Shown in pieces: positions 7,130 to 15,963 of a stretch of 33,368 nt of DNA. The notes below the pieces were generated by a model. The model did not search any database. It saw nothing but the letters and a program-made list of their open reading frames with translations, and was not told where the DNA came from. The translations under genes were made by a program, and so were the position numbers. Origin of the DNA: OLB16 sp964422415. Lineage in GTDB: Bacteria; Hinthialibacterota; Hinthialibacteria; OLB16. Where the stretch lies: positions 1 to 33,368 of the forward strand of contig CAYRBI010000052.1 in the NCBI GenBank assembly GCA_964422415.1, read 5' to 3'. Positions within the stretch are counted from its first letter, which is position 1. Each line of letters begins with the position of its first letter.

Positions 7130-8122
7130 TCAGAAAACTGACTTGACCGACTTGTCGCGCTTATCCCAGATCTTCTCCTTGAGATCCCGCCAGCCCATCA
7201 ACTGAACCCCTTCCTTTTTAATATGTTCCGCCATCCGGGGGTCGGTAAAAATGCGGTACTGTTGGTCACGGCGAGCATGGCTGCCACAGATATGGCTCAG
7301 TTCCTCGCCATCAATCCCCAGATGCACGATGAGCAGGGTTACACCGGGGGGTAATGCGGAGATCACCTCGCAGTAATTCTTGAAGCCCTCCTCGACTGTC
7401 TGACCCACTTTCTCATCCATGATGAGATTATCGATCAGCGGAAATCCCGCGGTTTCCAGCCGGTCAGCAGTCTCCTGGGTGTAGAATTGGATGGCTTCAT
7501 TCGCTTTGGCCATTTCCGGGTTATATGCGAACACCATGAAAGGGAGATCATTCTTAAGTGCGGTGTTGCAAGTGGTTTTAAAGAGGTCTTCGCGGTAGAA
7601 AAGAGTCCCCATATGCGAGTCGATGTGGGTTGGTTCCAATCCAGCTTTCCGGGCGAAATCGATCTGCGCCTGAATCTCGGTGGCCACCTGGCTGCTATCC
7701 CCTCCCACCGACTCGTAGACCTGGCCGACTTCATGCCAGAGGTACCCCTGATCATCGATCAGTTTGGAGACCAGGCTCTTATCCGCGATGGGTCCCCAGC
7801 GGAAGGTCTTCCACTCGCTGGTCAGGGTCAAATGTACGCCGACATCTAGTCTCGGATTCTCCTTGCAAGCCTTCACTGTGGACAGGAACCAGGGGCACGG
7901 CACCATAGCTGCCGCGCAGGTCACAGATCCCTTCTCCATGGCCTCCACCGAAGCCTTGTCCGCCGCCCAACACATACCCGCATCATCGGCATGAACTATC
8001 AGAACCCTGGAATCCGCTGGGAGCCCCAATTTCTTTAGTGTTGAACTCTCGGCCCATACAGAAGAGACAGACCCTAACGCCAATACCACTATCGTGAGAG
8101 AGGTAAAGAAAACAGTTTTCAT
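7130..8122 (-). CDS. Exported YdjC/ChbG-type carbohydrate deacetylase
   Basis: The 330-residue protein belongs to the YdjC-like family, which includes ChbG (chitooligosaccharide deacetylase) and HpnK. These metal-dependent enzymes remove N-acetyl groups from sugars. Metal-binding blocks are visible: LIVHADDAGMC near the start, DVGVHLTLTSEW, and PTHIDSHMGTL. A late LLIVHLGIDGEEL block is also typical. A signal peptide precedes the domain (MKTVFFTSLTIVVLALGS to VWA), so the enzyme probably acts outside the cytoplasm, unlike ChbG. The ATG at 8122 has a perfect AGGAGG seven bases upstream. An in-frame start at 8209 would put 29 unrelated residues before the signal peptide and is rejected. The substrate is unknown. 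Confidence 0.88.
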   Translation of the reverse strand: MKTVFFTSLTIVVLALGSVSSVWAESSTLKKLGLPADSRVLIVHADDAGMCWAADKASVEAMEKGSVTCAAAMVPCPWFLSTVKACKENPRLDVGVHLTLTSEWKTFRWGPIADKSLVSKLIDDQGYLWHEVGQVYESVGGDSSQVATEIQAQIDFARKAGLEPTHIDSHMGTLFYREDLFKTTCNTALKNDLPFMVFAYNPEMAKANEAIQFYTQETADRLETAGFPLIDNLIMDEKVGQTVEEGFKNYCEVISALPPGVTLLIVHLGIDGEELSHICGSHARRDQQYRIFTDPRMAEHIKKEGVQLMGWRDLKEKIWDKRDKSVKSVF

Positions 8123-8316
8123 GTGGCGGCCTCCTGGAATCAACTCCATGATGTTTTCTGGTTTCTCACTTTCTGGCAAGGGGCAGCCAGGACAAGTACC
8201 CGATTCCACCGGACAAGACGAGGTGGTAACCTCTTTGATTAGGATGCCGCATGAGTTCGTGCCCTTGGAATCCAGGCACAGGCTGCATGACTGACTGACT
8301 GTCCGGGAGGGCTTCC

Positions 8317-9777
8317 TTGAGAATACTAACCGTCGCCGCTGAAGCCGCCCCTTTCGCGAAAACCGGTGGACTGGCGGATGTCACTGCCTGTCTCACCAAA
8401 GCGTTTTCCGACCGTGGGCATGAAGCCGCCGTGGTTCTTCCCAAATACCTGATGGTGGACCGGGCGGGTTACCGGACTGAACCGATCGACCTCCCGCTTC
8501 TCTTTAAGGTGGAAAACGAGGAACGCACCGGCTGGATTCACCACGCCACCCTCCCCGGCTCCAATGTTGTGGTCTACTTTGTCGTGAACGATCACTTCTT
8601 CAATCGTAATGGTATTTATCATGAGAACGGGAAAGATTATCCGGACAATCTGGCCCGTTTCTCATTCTTCTGCCGTGGCGTAGTTCAACTCCTGAAGTCA
8701 GGTGAATTCGAGGCGGATATTGTTCATTGTCATGATTGGCAGTCAGCTCTGGTGCCGGCTTATCTGAAGACTACTGAGCAAGAGGATCCCAAACTCTCAC
8801 GGACCAAGACAGTGTTCACCTTCCATAACCTGGCTTACCAGGGCTTCTTCCCACGTGATCAGTACCCAGTCACTGGGCTGCCTTGGAGCTTGTTTACGCC
8901 CGAGGGGATGGAGTTCTTTGGCGATGTCAATTTACTCAAGGGCGGATTGGTCTATGCGGATGCCCTAACCACAGTCAGTGAACGATACGCCGCCGAAGTG
9001 ATGACACCCGAATATGGCCGCGGCATGGAAGCAGTGATCCACGCGAACCGTCACCGCCTGTTGGGGATCCTCAATGGTGTGGATTACACAGTCTGGAATC
9101 CAGCCATCGACACCAACATTCCAGCCACTTACAACCCCAATGAACTCTCGGGGAAAGCGGTCTGTAAGGCCGCACTGCAAAAAGAGTTTAACCTTCCGTC
9201 CGCGCCTCATATCCCGCTGTTAACCTCCTTAAGCCGTTTCGATGATCAAAAGGGGATTGAACTGGTCTTAGCCGCCATGGAGGTCATGCTCCTGGAGGGG
9301 GAGGTTCAGCTGGTGCTTCAATGTGAGGGTAAGCCGGAGTATGAACGTCTCTTTACTGACCTCATCGCGCGCTTCCCCAACCAGGTCTCGCTCTCGGTGG
9401 GTCCCGATGAGGACTGTGCCCACCGCATGATCGCGGGTTCGGATTTCTACCTGATGCCCTCCCGTTATGAACCCTGCGGTTTGGTCCAGTTATATTCCCT
9501 GAAGTATGGCACCCCGGCGATTCTGCGTCAGGCCGGGGGACTGGCGGATGCGATCCGTGATTACAACGAGGCACAGCGGGATGGCTATGGCTTTGTGTTT
9601 CACCAGCCCGATCCCAAAGACTTCATCCAGGCGATCCGCCGCGCGCTCGCGGTCTTTCGAGACAAGACCGCCTGGGTCGCTCTCCAGCGGCGTGGCATGG
9701 CACGTGACTTCTCCTGGCAGCGGACCGCCGAGAGATATGAGGCTCTCTTCCATCAGCTGTTGGAGCCTCAGAGTTGA
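8317..9777 (+). CDS. glgA: Glycogen synthase (ADP-glucose dependent, GT5)
   Basis: The 486-residue protein is a full-length bacterial glycogen synthase, which adds glucose from ADP-glucose to a growing alpha-1,4-glucan. The N-terminal donor loop KTGGLADV starts at residue 15. Later blocks are HCHDWQSALVPAYLK, TFHNLAYQGFF, NGVDYTVWNPA, LTSLSRFDDQKGIEL and the C-terminal SRYEPCGLVQLYSLKYGTPAI, which holds the catalytic glutamate region. It starts with TTG at 8317; GGGAGG ends six bases before it and the family N-terminus MRILTVAAEAAP begins exactly there. The stop overlaps the GH57 start as TTGA, so the two are translationally coupled. The genes 9774-11990 and 12002-13282 complete a glycogen operon. 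Confidence 0.96.
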   Translation: MRILTVAAEAAPFAKTGGLADVTACLTKAFSDRGHEAAVVLPKYLMVDRAGYRTEPIDLPLLFKVENEERTGWIHHATLPGSNVVVYFVVNDHFFNRNGIYHENGKDYPDNLARFSFFCRGVVQLLKSGEFEADIVHCHDWQSALVPAYLKTTEQEDPKLSRTKTVFTFHNLAYQGFFPRDQYPVTGLPWSLFTPEGMEFFGDVNLLKGGLVYADALTTVSERYAAEVMTPEYGRGMEAVIHANRHRLLGILNGVDYTVWNPAIDTNIPATYNPNELSGKAVCKAALQKEFNLPSAPHIPLLTSLSRFDDQKGIELVLAAMEVMLLEGEVQLVLQCEGKPEYERLFTDLIARFPNQVSLSVGPDEDCAHRMIAGSDFYLMPSRYEPCGLVQLYSLKYGTPAILRQAGGLADAIRDYNEAQRDGYGFVFHQPDPKDFIQAIRRALAVFRDKTAWVALQRRGMARDFSWQRTAERYEALFHQLLEPQS

Positions 9778-11990
9778 GCACGCCCCCAGAAACCCTCGAT
9801 CTCGTTTTCATCTGGCACATGCACCAGCCCGATTACCGTGACCGGGCGCAACATAAGATCTTGCTTCCCTGGGCGCGTCTGCATGCCCTCAAAGATTATT
9901 ATGATATGCCGGCGCGTCTGAGCCGGTTTGAGGGTATTCACCAAACCTTCAACCTGGTTCCTTCGCTGATTGAACAGATCGAGTGCTACCAGAATGGTGA
10001 CTGGCGGGAAACCGAACTCGATCTTTTCCTGCGCCAGGCCGAGGAGCTCACTGACACCGAGAAGCTGCTCATTCTCAAGAGCTTCTTCCTCGCCCATGAG
10101 GAACGGATGGTCCGTCCCTACCCACGTTATGCCTCGCTCCTCCGGGATTTCCGTTTAAAGGGGGCCAGCGATGTCATTCAACGCTGGTCGGCCCAGGAAT
10201 GGCGTGACCTTCAATTCTGGCGGCAATTGTCCTGGTTCGATCCCCTGTTACGCGAACAAGACAGTTCCATCGAGGAACTCTTCCACCGGGGACAGAATTT
10301 CGAGGAGTCCCGGAAAAGTTATCTCCTCGAACGTATGAACTACTGGCTGGGAGAAGCCCTTTCAGTCTACAAACGGTTGATGGATGAGGGCCGGATCGAA
10401 ATCTCAGTAACCCCATACTATCACCCCATTCTGCCTCTCCTCATCGATCCCACCTCGGTCCGGGAAGCCATGCCAGACTGCCCACTTCATGACTCCTGGG
10501 CCAAGAATCCCGAAGATGCCCGTACCCAGGTCGAAAAAGCGATTACTTTCTTCGAACAACGTTTCGGACACAAACCCAAGGGGATGTGGCCCTCGGAGGG
10601 ATCGGTCAGCCAAGAGGTCGCCAAACTCCTCAAGGAAACAGGCATCGAATGGTTTGCCTCGGATGAGGAGATTCTAGCGCGTTCGATTGGGCAACAACTG
10701 CGGGCGAATTCAGACACTCATCCCGCCAATGAATGCCTTTATCTGCCCTATGCCACCTTGGATGGCCAGGGCCCCACGATGCTGTTCCGGGATCACCGTC
10801 TATCGGACCTGATCGGATTCCGTTATGCCACCTGGGATCCCATGGACGCCGCCCGTCACCTGGTGGGAGAGATCCTCGCGGTCAAGAAAACATGGAATCG
10901 TCCCGAATCTCCGCTGGTGAGTATCATTCTCGATGGAGAAAACTGCTGGGAGTATTACGACAAGGATGGGGGACCTTTCCTCGAGGCCTTGTACCGCCTG
11001 ATCATGGAAACACCAGAGATCCGTTGCTGTACCGTTTCCGAGGCACTGGCGGGACGCAAACCCATTCCACTTCCCAAACTTTCCGCCGGTTCCTGGATCA
11101 ATGGCAATTTCTTTATCTGGATGGGCGAGGAAGCCGACCGCAAGGCCTGGGGGCTGCTCCAGGAAACCCGTGATGCCTTGACTGAATCCTCACTGGCTCA
11201 AGAGCTCCCCCGGGCTCAGGTGGCTGAGGCGTGGGAAGAGCTCTATGTGGCTGAGGGAAGCGACTGGTTCTGGTGGTTTGGAGCCTCACAACAATCCCGT
11301 CAGGACGCTCTCTTCGATGAGATGTTCCGCCTGCATCTGCTGCGGATTTATGACCTGATCGACAAAGAATCCCCCACAGCCCTCCATAATCCCGTAGAGA
11401 CTGTCCTCTCCGAACGAGTTGCGCGGATGGATCCCTATCTCGTGGCCTCGCCCATCATCGATGGTTATGAGACGCATTACTATGAATGGTGCGCGGCGGC
11501 TCGTTTCGAACCCGCGCATCAGGGTGGCGCGATGCAGCAGGTGGGCAAGTCACGTATTGAAGAGATCTGTTACGGTGTCGATGAAAACCGGTTTTATCTG
11601 CGGGTCAATCCTTCGACTGCCTATCGCTTCTCGAAGGCCCTATGGCGTTATGAACTACGGATCACAGGGCCAACACCCATGCGGCTCAGATTTGTCCCCG
11701 CTCGTGATGGAATGTTGATTCAAAAAGGATCCTTGGTCACGGCTAACAAGCCCGAGGAAGAACAGTTATCTTGGATGGTAGTGCCATCAGAATTTGGGGA
11801 GGCCATGGAAAAATCAGTCCTTGAGGCTTCTCTTTCTTGGGAAATCCTTGAATCCCGGCCCGGAGAAGTTCTATCATTCTTCGTCGGTTGTCCGGCCGGC
11901 GGGGATGAGGTTGAAATTGTCCCACCGTTGTCGTCGCTATATGTCACTACTCCTGGAAAGGACCGGCCTGGTAGACATTGGTTCCCGTAG
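9774..11990 (+). CDS. Glycoside hydrolase family 57 (alpha-amylase/glucanotransferase-like)
   Basis: The 738-residue protein is a GH57 enzyme, retaining hydrolases or transferases acting on alpha-glucans. The family's first motif is HMHQP at residues 15-19. The probable nucleophile is Glu275 in GMWPSEGSVS, and the probable acid/base is Asp387 in IILDGENCWEYY. About 250 C-terminal residues add a helical part (WFWWFGASQQS, FDEMFRLHL) and a beta-sandwich, an arrangement seen in the larger GH57 proteins annotated as amylase or mannosidase. At 738 residues it is longer than the typical GH57 branching enzymes of 500-600 residues, so I do not name an activity. It starts at TTG in the TTGA overlap with glgA. 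Placement between glgA and glgC implies a role in glycogen remodelling or breakdown. Confidence 0.92.
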   Translation: MSTPPETLDLVFIWHMHQPDYRDRAQHKILLPWARLHALKDYYDMPARLSRFEGIHQTFNLVPSLIEQIECYQNGDWRETELDLFLRQAEELTDTEKLLILKSFFLAHEERMVRPYPRYASLLRDFRLKGASDVIQRWSAQEWRDLQFWRQLSWFDPLLREQDSSIEELFHRGQNFEESRKSYLLERMNYWLGEALSVYKRLMDEGRIEISVTPYYHPILPLLIDPTSVREAMPDCPLHDSWAKNPEDARTQVEKAITFFEQRFGHKPKGMWPSEGSVSQEVAKLLKETGIEWFASDEEILARSIGQQLRANSDTHPANECLYLPYATLDGQGPTMLFRDHRLSDLIGFRYATWDPMDAARHLVGEILAVKKTWNRPESPLVSIILDGENCWEYYDKDGGPFLEALYRLIMETPEIRCCTVSEALAGRKPIPLPKLSAGSWINGNFFIWMGEEADRKAWGLLQETRDALTESSLAQELPRAQVAEAWEELYVAEGSDWFWWFGASQQSRQDALFDEMFRLHLLRIYDLIDKESPTALHNPVETVLSERVARMDPYLVASPIIDGYETHYYEWCAAARFEPAHQGGAMQQVGKSRIEEICYGVDENRFYLRVNPSTAYRFSKALWRYELRITGPTPMRLRFVPARDGMLIQKGSLVTANKPEEEQLSWMVVPSEFGEAMEKSVLEASLSWEILESRPGEVLSFFVGCPAGGDEVEIVPPLSSLYVTTPGKDRPGRHWFP

Positions 11991-12001
11991 AGGCAACATC
12001 G

Positions 12002-13282
12002 ATGGCACTCGAATTGGACCGTACATTGGTCATGATCCTGGCAGGGGGACGCGGAAGCAGGCTGGATCCCCTGACCCGTGTACGCGCGAAACCGGCGGTG
12101 ACTTTCGGCGGAAAGTACCGCATTATCGATTTCGTCTTGTCAAATTTCACCAACTCCGGTCTCTTCAAGATAAAAGTTTTAACCCAATTCAAGTCCAATT
12201 CCCTTAATAAACACCTGTATGACTCCTGGTATATGAACCGGGCTTTCGGCCATTATGTCGATCCGGTCCCAGCCCAAATGGCCACTGGCGAAGTTTGGTA
12301 TCAAGGTACCGCCGATGCGATCTACCAGAATCTGAACCTTGTATATGATGAGTGTCCCATCCGCTTGTGTGTCTTTGGAGGCGATCACATCTACAAGATG
12401 GATGTGCGCCAGATGATCGCCTGGCACTGTGACAAGGGCGCTGACCTAACCATTTCCGCGATCCCGGTTCCCATCGAGAAGGCTGATCAGTTCGGAGTCA
12501 TTGAGGTCGACGAGAACTGGCGGATCCTCGGCTGGGAGGAAAAGCCTACCCGTCCCAAGTCTCTCCCGCATGACCCCACCCATGCGTTGGTTTCGATGGG
12601 AAACTACATCTTCGAGACCACGCCTCTGATCCGTGTTCTCGAGGAAGACCATCAGAATCCCCACAGTTCACATGACTTCGGCAAAGACATCATCCCCAAG
12701 ATGATCCACACGCATAAGGTCTATGCCTACGACTTCTCCACCAATTCACTCCCCGGGCAGCAGGCACGTGAACGCGGTTACTGGCGGGATGTCGGAACCA
12801 TCGAGGCCTATTACGAGGCCAACATGGACCTGCGCTCGATCGATCCAGTCTTCGACTTGTACAACCGGCAATGGCCGATCCGGACCGCTAATTACCATGT
12901 CCCTCCCGCCAAGTTCGTTTTTGACTGGGAGTGGGAGATGCGCCGCGGAGTGGCCTATGACTCGTTGATCTGCGCGGGCTGCATCATCTCCGGCGCGCTC
13001 GTGCGAAATAGTATCCTTTCGCCCGGCGTGTTTGTGCACAGTTATACTGAGATTCACAACTCCATCGTCATGCATGAGGTCGATATCGGCCGCGGCGCGC
13101 GCATCCGCAACGCGATTGTCGATAAGTATGTGAAGATCCCCGAGGGAGAGACCATCGGTTACGACCTCGAACGGGACCGTCAACGTTACTTCGTCTCCGA
13201 TGGAGGAATCGTGGTCATCGCCAAGGTGGCTCCTTTCGAGCGTTGGCATGATCCCAAGTACACACACACATTCCACGAGTAG
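12002..13282 (+). CDS. glgC: Glucose-1-phosphate adenylyltransferase (ADP-glucose pyrophosphorylase)
   Basis: The 426-residue protein makes ADP-glucose from glucose-1-phosphate and ATP, the committed and usually regulated step of bacterial glycogen synthesis. The nucleotidyltransferase signature ILAGGRGSRLDPLT opens the domain. Further family blocks are KPAVTFGGKYRIIDF, WYQGTADAIYQN, FGGDHIYKMD, GWEEKP and the sugar-binding YWRDVGTIEAYYEAN. The C-terminal left-handed beta-helix is seen in ISGALVRNSILSPGVFVHSYTEI and repeats after it. I chose the ATG at 12002, with AGAGG eight bases upstream and 11 bases after the GH57 stop. An in-frame TTG at 11978 would overlap GH57 and add eight residues. 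Regulation by metabolites is expected for the family but cannot be read here. Confidence 0.96.
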   Translation: MALELDRTLVMILAGGRGSRLDPLTRVRAKPAVTFGGKYRIIDFVLSNFTNSGLFKIKVLTQFKSNSLNKHLYDSWYMNRAFGHYVDPVPAQMATGEVWYQGTADAIYQNLNLVYDECPIRLCVFGGDHIYKMDVRQMIAWHCDKGADLTISAIPVPIEKADQFGVIEVDENWRILGWEEKPTRPKSLPHDPTHALVSMGNYIFETTPLIRVLEEDHQNPHSSHDFGKDIIPKMIHTHKVYAYDFSTNSLPGQQARERGYWRDVGTIEAYYEANMDLRSIDPVFDLYNRQWPIRTANYHVPPAKFVFDWEWEMRRGVAYDSLICAGCIISGALVRNSILSPGVFVHSYTEIHNSIVMHEVDIGRGARIRNAIVDKYVKIPEGETIGYDLERDRQRYFVSDGGIVVIAKVAPFERWHDPKYTHTFHE

Positions 13283-13327
13283 AGGAACCTATACAGCCTC
13301 CAGCCTCCCTACCCGGTGGGCAAGAGG

Positions 13328-13358
13328 TTGTGGCGTACCTGAAACAGTACCTGATAAT
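13328..13358 (+). promoter_or_regulatory. Possible promoter with paired GTACCTG half-sites
   Basis: TTGTGG at 13328-13333 and GATAAT at 13353-13358 are 19 bases apart, about 100 bases before the propeller gene. Between and overlapping them the heptamer GTACCTG occurs twice (13335-13341 and 13347-13353), 12 bases apart, as expected for a regulator binding one DNA face. The spacing of the promoter boxes is longer than ideal. This is a weak pattern call. Confidence 0.25.
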
Positions 13359-13457
13359 AATGAACCACCTTGTCCCCTCAACGTCATTTAAGTAAGGGGA
13401 ATTCATGGATATACCCTGGCAACAGATTAATAAACTCACTTACGGGAGGTGTTTTTC

Positions 13458-15794
13458 ATGCGGTTATTCTGTGTGATGCTGCTTGTCGGAGGATTCGTAA
13501 TGATATACGAAACCTTTCCAACCTATTCCACCGACCTGGTCAAGATCGACCAATCTCCAGAAACCCTTTCTGGTGAGGGAGTGTTTGGGGATATCCTGAC
13601 TACAGAGGGAACCTGGGAGAAAGACGCCACACACATCCAATCCACGGACGTGACGGCAAATAGCGCCCGTGCTTTCATTCCAGGACATGAATGGATTGAT
13701 TGCATTTATGAGGCTACTATCCGTATCGATAAAACCGGTGATCAACCATGGGCGGGCCTGAGGCTTATACTCCGGGGAAACAACGAAACCAACAACTTCA
13801 CCACAGTTGGATTCTATGTTCCACAACATATTGTCACCATCGAACAGGTCACCAACATGGAGTTTGTGACCCTGGCGCAAGCCCCCTTCCCCGTGGAATT
13901 GGGTAAATCCTACCGTGTAAAGGTAATCACGGACCGGGCGGGTTTCTATTGCTTCATCGATGGGAAATATGTCATTCATGCCGTCGAGAAAAAATTTTCC
14001 ACCCGTCCCTCGGGCATGGTGGGTTTCTATTCGGCGGCGGCGGTGGGCTCTTACAGTGATGTCTCGGTAAAACCCTCCCCACGCTCCAACAGCCCCTTCA
14101 AAGTGTATCCAGGCAATCCTCTCGATATCGATGCGTACTCCCCCTCGGTTATCCGTGACAAGGACACCTACAAGATGTGGTTCTCGATGGGACCGGGCCA
14201 GGGCTATGCTGAATCCAAGGATGGCATTCATTGGACACGTCCAGCAGGTACCAGCCCTGTCAAACCTTTAGGGAAACCGGGCGAGTGGGGTGACTTCAAT
14301 GAGGCCGACGCGGAGGTTGTAAAGATTGGTGACGAGTTCCGCATCCTTTTTCCAGCCGGCTCAACCATCAATGATAACTGGTGGGATGGAGTGGGTTATT
14401 TTACTTCCAATGATGGAATTCACTGGACTCCCGACAAAGACAATCCAGTGTTCTACATGGGCCCGGTAGGTTCCTGGGATGAAAATGGTGTCGGTGATCA
14501 CTCCTTCATCAAAGACGGAGACACGTGGAAGATGTGGTTCACGGGGATCAATTTCGCCGAACGGGGATATCGAAATGAGTTCGGTTATGCCGAGAGCGCT
14601 GATGGAATCCACTGGCGTAAATCCACACTGAATCCTGTGATCACACAGGGTGACCCTGGTGAGTGGGATGGAGGCTGGTTATCGGCCGCATCCGTGCTCA
14701 AACTGGGGGATGACGAGCTCCAAACCCGGGTCTATGCCGGCCAACCAGGGGGAAGTTATCACTGTTTCTATCATGGCCATATCACGAATGATGAATTCGT
14801 GAGTGGTGTCAAGCGTATCGGTTGGGCGTTTTCCTTGGATGGCATCCATTTTGTGAAATATGACGACGCGCTCACGGTGGAACCGCCTTTCCATCGTAGC
14901 GATCCGATCATCCCCTGGATGAATTGGGGGGTGTGGGGACATGAGGGTGTGCGCGCATGTTCCGCAATCCGGGATGGAGATGAGATCAAGATCTGGTTTT
15001 CGGGCGAGGGAGTCACTTATGGTGGCACCGGAATGGCCACCGCCAAGATCGCTGATCTGGAAGCGATTGTCGAAAAGGCTAAAGCCGATGGAAAACTGGA
15101 GGTCATGCCCCCCGAAGAGATTAAGGCCACCTTGGTCGAACCCATGCCTCTCTCCACATGGGATGATCTCGGCGGTCATGTCTTGAACGCCGCGTTGGAA
15201 ACCAAAGAGGGACATTCCAAACAGAGCCAGGAAGCCATCAATCAAGCACGGGCTCTGGTTCAACGCATGAACCGTTCCGAGAAGCTCTATCTGGAGAAGA
15301 ATCTCTCCCCCTTGGGTTTGGTGGTAGACAAACTCCTGAGTGGGGAAGGTGCTCCCATCGTTTCAAAGGTATGGGAATTGGATCCAGCGACCCTTGAGAA
15401 TCTGCCTTCAGAGCAGCTCTACGGTGCGAAGTGTGAGGGTCTCGAAAAGGGAGCCTGCCGCTTCGCAACTTCCGGCCCTGATCCATTTGTCATTTTGCCA
15501 CCGGTGAATATCAATGTCGGCGTAGAACCACTCCACTTGATCCAACTCAATTTGAAAGTCGAGCATCCCACTCATAACATGTCTGTACATTGGGCCAAGG
15601 CAGGCGAAGATTTCATTCCTGGTATTGCTGCGGTGAGGCAGATCCGTTGGCCAGAGCATCAACAGACTCTGTGTTTCGTCCTGCCCTGGCGGGCAGGAGA
15701 AAAGATCGAACGGCTGCGCTTGGATTTTGGAAACGCTCAAAAGGCTGAGATCCGCTCTGCCATCGTGTATTCGATCCAGATCGAGGAGAAATAG
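13458..15794 (+). CDS. Exported LamG-like plus five-bladed beta-propeller glycosidase-like protein
   Basis: The 778-residue product has an N-terminal hydrophobic signal or anchor. Residues of about 30-200 look like a concanavalin/LamG-type sandwich similar to the DUF1080 group (WAGLRLILRG, YRVKVITDRAGFYCFIDGKY, MVGFYSAAAVGSYSDVSV). Residues of about 205-540 form a beta-propeller like glycoside hydrolase families 32, 43 and 117. The blade motif DGIHW/F occurs at residues 255, 319, 382 and 461, paired with YKMWFS, WKMWFTG and IKIWFSG strands. A helical linker and a C-terminal sandwich-like domain follow. Whether it is catalytic is not evident; it could hydrolyse or bind a polysaccharide. ATG at 13458 follows GGGAGG by eight bases; a GTG three codons earlier is less likely. 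It lies in tandem after glgC but with a 175-base gap, so it may be transcribed separately. Confidence 0.82.
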   Translation: MRLFCVMLLVGGFVMIYETFPTYSTDLVKIDQSPETLSGEGVFGDILTTEGTWEKDATHIQSTDVTANSARAFIPGHEWIDCIYEATIRIDKTGDQPWAGLRLILRGNNETNNFTTVGFYVPQHIVTIEQVTNMEFVTLAQAPFPVELGKSYRVKVITDRAGFYCFIDGKYVIHAVEKKFSTRPSGMVGFYSAAAVGSYSDVSVKPSPRSNSPFKVYPGNPLDIDAYSPSVIRDKDTYKMWFSMGPGQGYAESKDGIHWTRPAGTSPVKPLGKPGEWGDFNEADAEVVKIGDEFRILFPAGSTINDNWWDGVGYFTSNDGIHWTPDKDNPVFYMGPVGSWDENGVGDHSFIKDGDTWKMWFTGINFAERGYRNEFGYAESADGIHWRKSTLNPVITQGDPGEWDGGWLSAASVLKLGDDELQTRVYAGQPGGSYHCFYHGHITNDEFVSGVKRIGWAFSLDGIHFVKYDDALTVEPPFHRSDPIIPWMNWGVWGHEGVRACSAIRDGDEIKIWFSGEGVTYGGTGMATAKIADLEAIVEKAKADGKLEVMPPEEIKATLVEPMPLSTWDDLGGHVLNAALETKEGHSKQSQEAINQARALVQRMNRSEKLYLEKNLSPLGLVVDKLLSGEGAPIVSKVWELDPATLENLPSEQLYGAKCEGLEKGACRFATSGPDPFVILPPVNINVGVEPLHLIQLNLKVEHPTHNMSVHWAKAGEDFIPGIAAVRQIRWPEHQQTLCFVLPWRAGEKIERLRLDFGNAQKAEIRSAIVYSIQIEEK

Positions 15795-15875
15795 GGAAAC
15801 ACACAGGTCATCAGCTGGTCTGACTCGATAATAGACTCCCGGGTAAAAACAAACGCCCGGAGTAGCCTGTTTCCT

Positions 15876-15963
15876 GTAGGGCGGGGCTTGGCCCACCACC
15901 AATTCCCAAGGCGGGGCTTGTCCCACCAAACCGGGAGGGGTGACGGTGGGGCAAGCCCCCCTA
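15876..15963. repeat. Extragenic palindromic repeats (family C), two direct and one inverted copy
   Basis: The unit GGGCGGGGCTTGGCCCACC lies in a copy spanning 15876-15897. A second copy is at 15910-15927 (GGCGGGGCTTGTCCCACC). A third, inverted, copy at 15945-15963 reads GGTGGGGCAAGCCCCCCTA. The inverted copy can pair with either direct copy. On the minus strand the third copy begins with TAG, which is the stop codon of nrdJ. The block sits between the convergent genes ending at 15794 and 15961. Confidence 0.85.

Noticed and set aside
8286..8302. TGAC tandem repeats before glgA
   Set aside because: Only about three and a half units; too short to call a functional microsatellite or operator.
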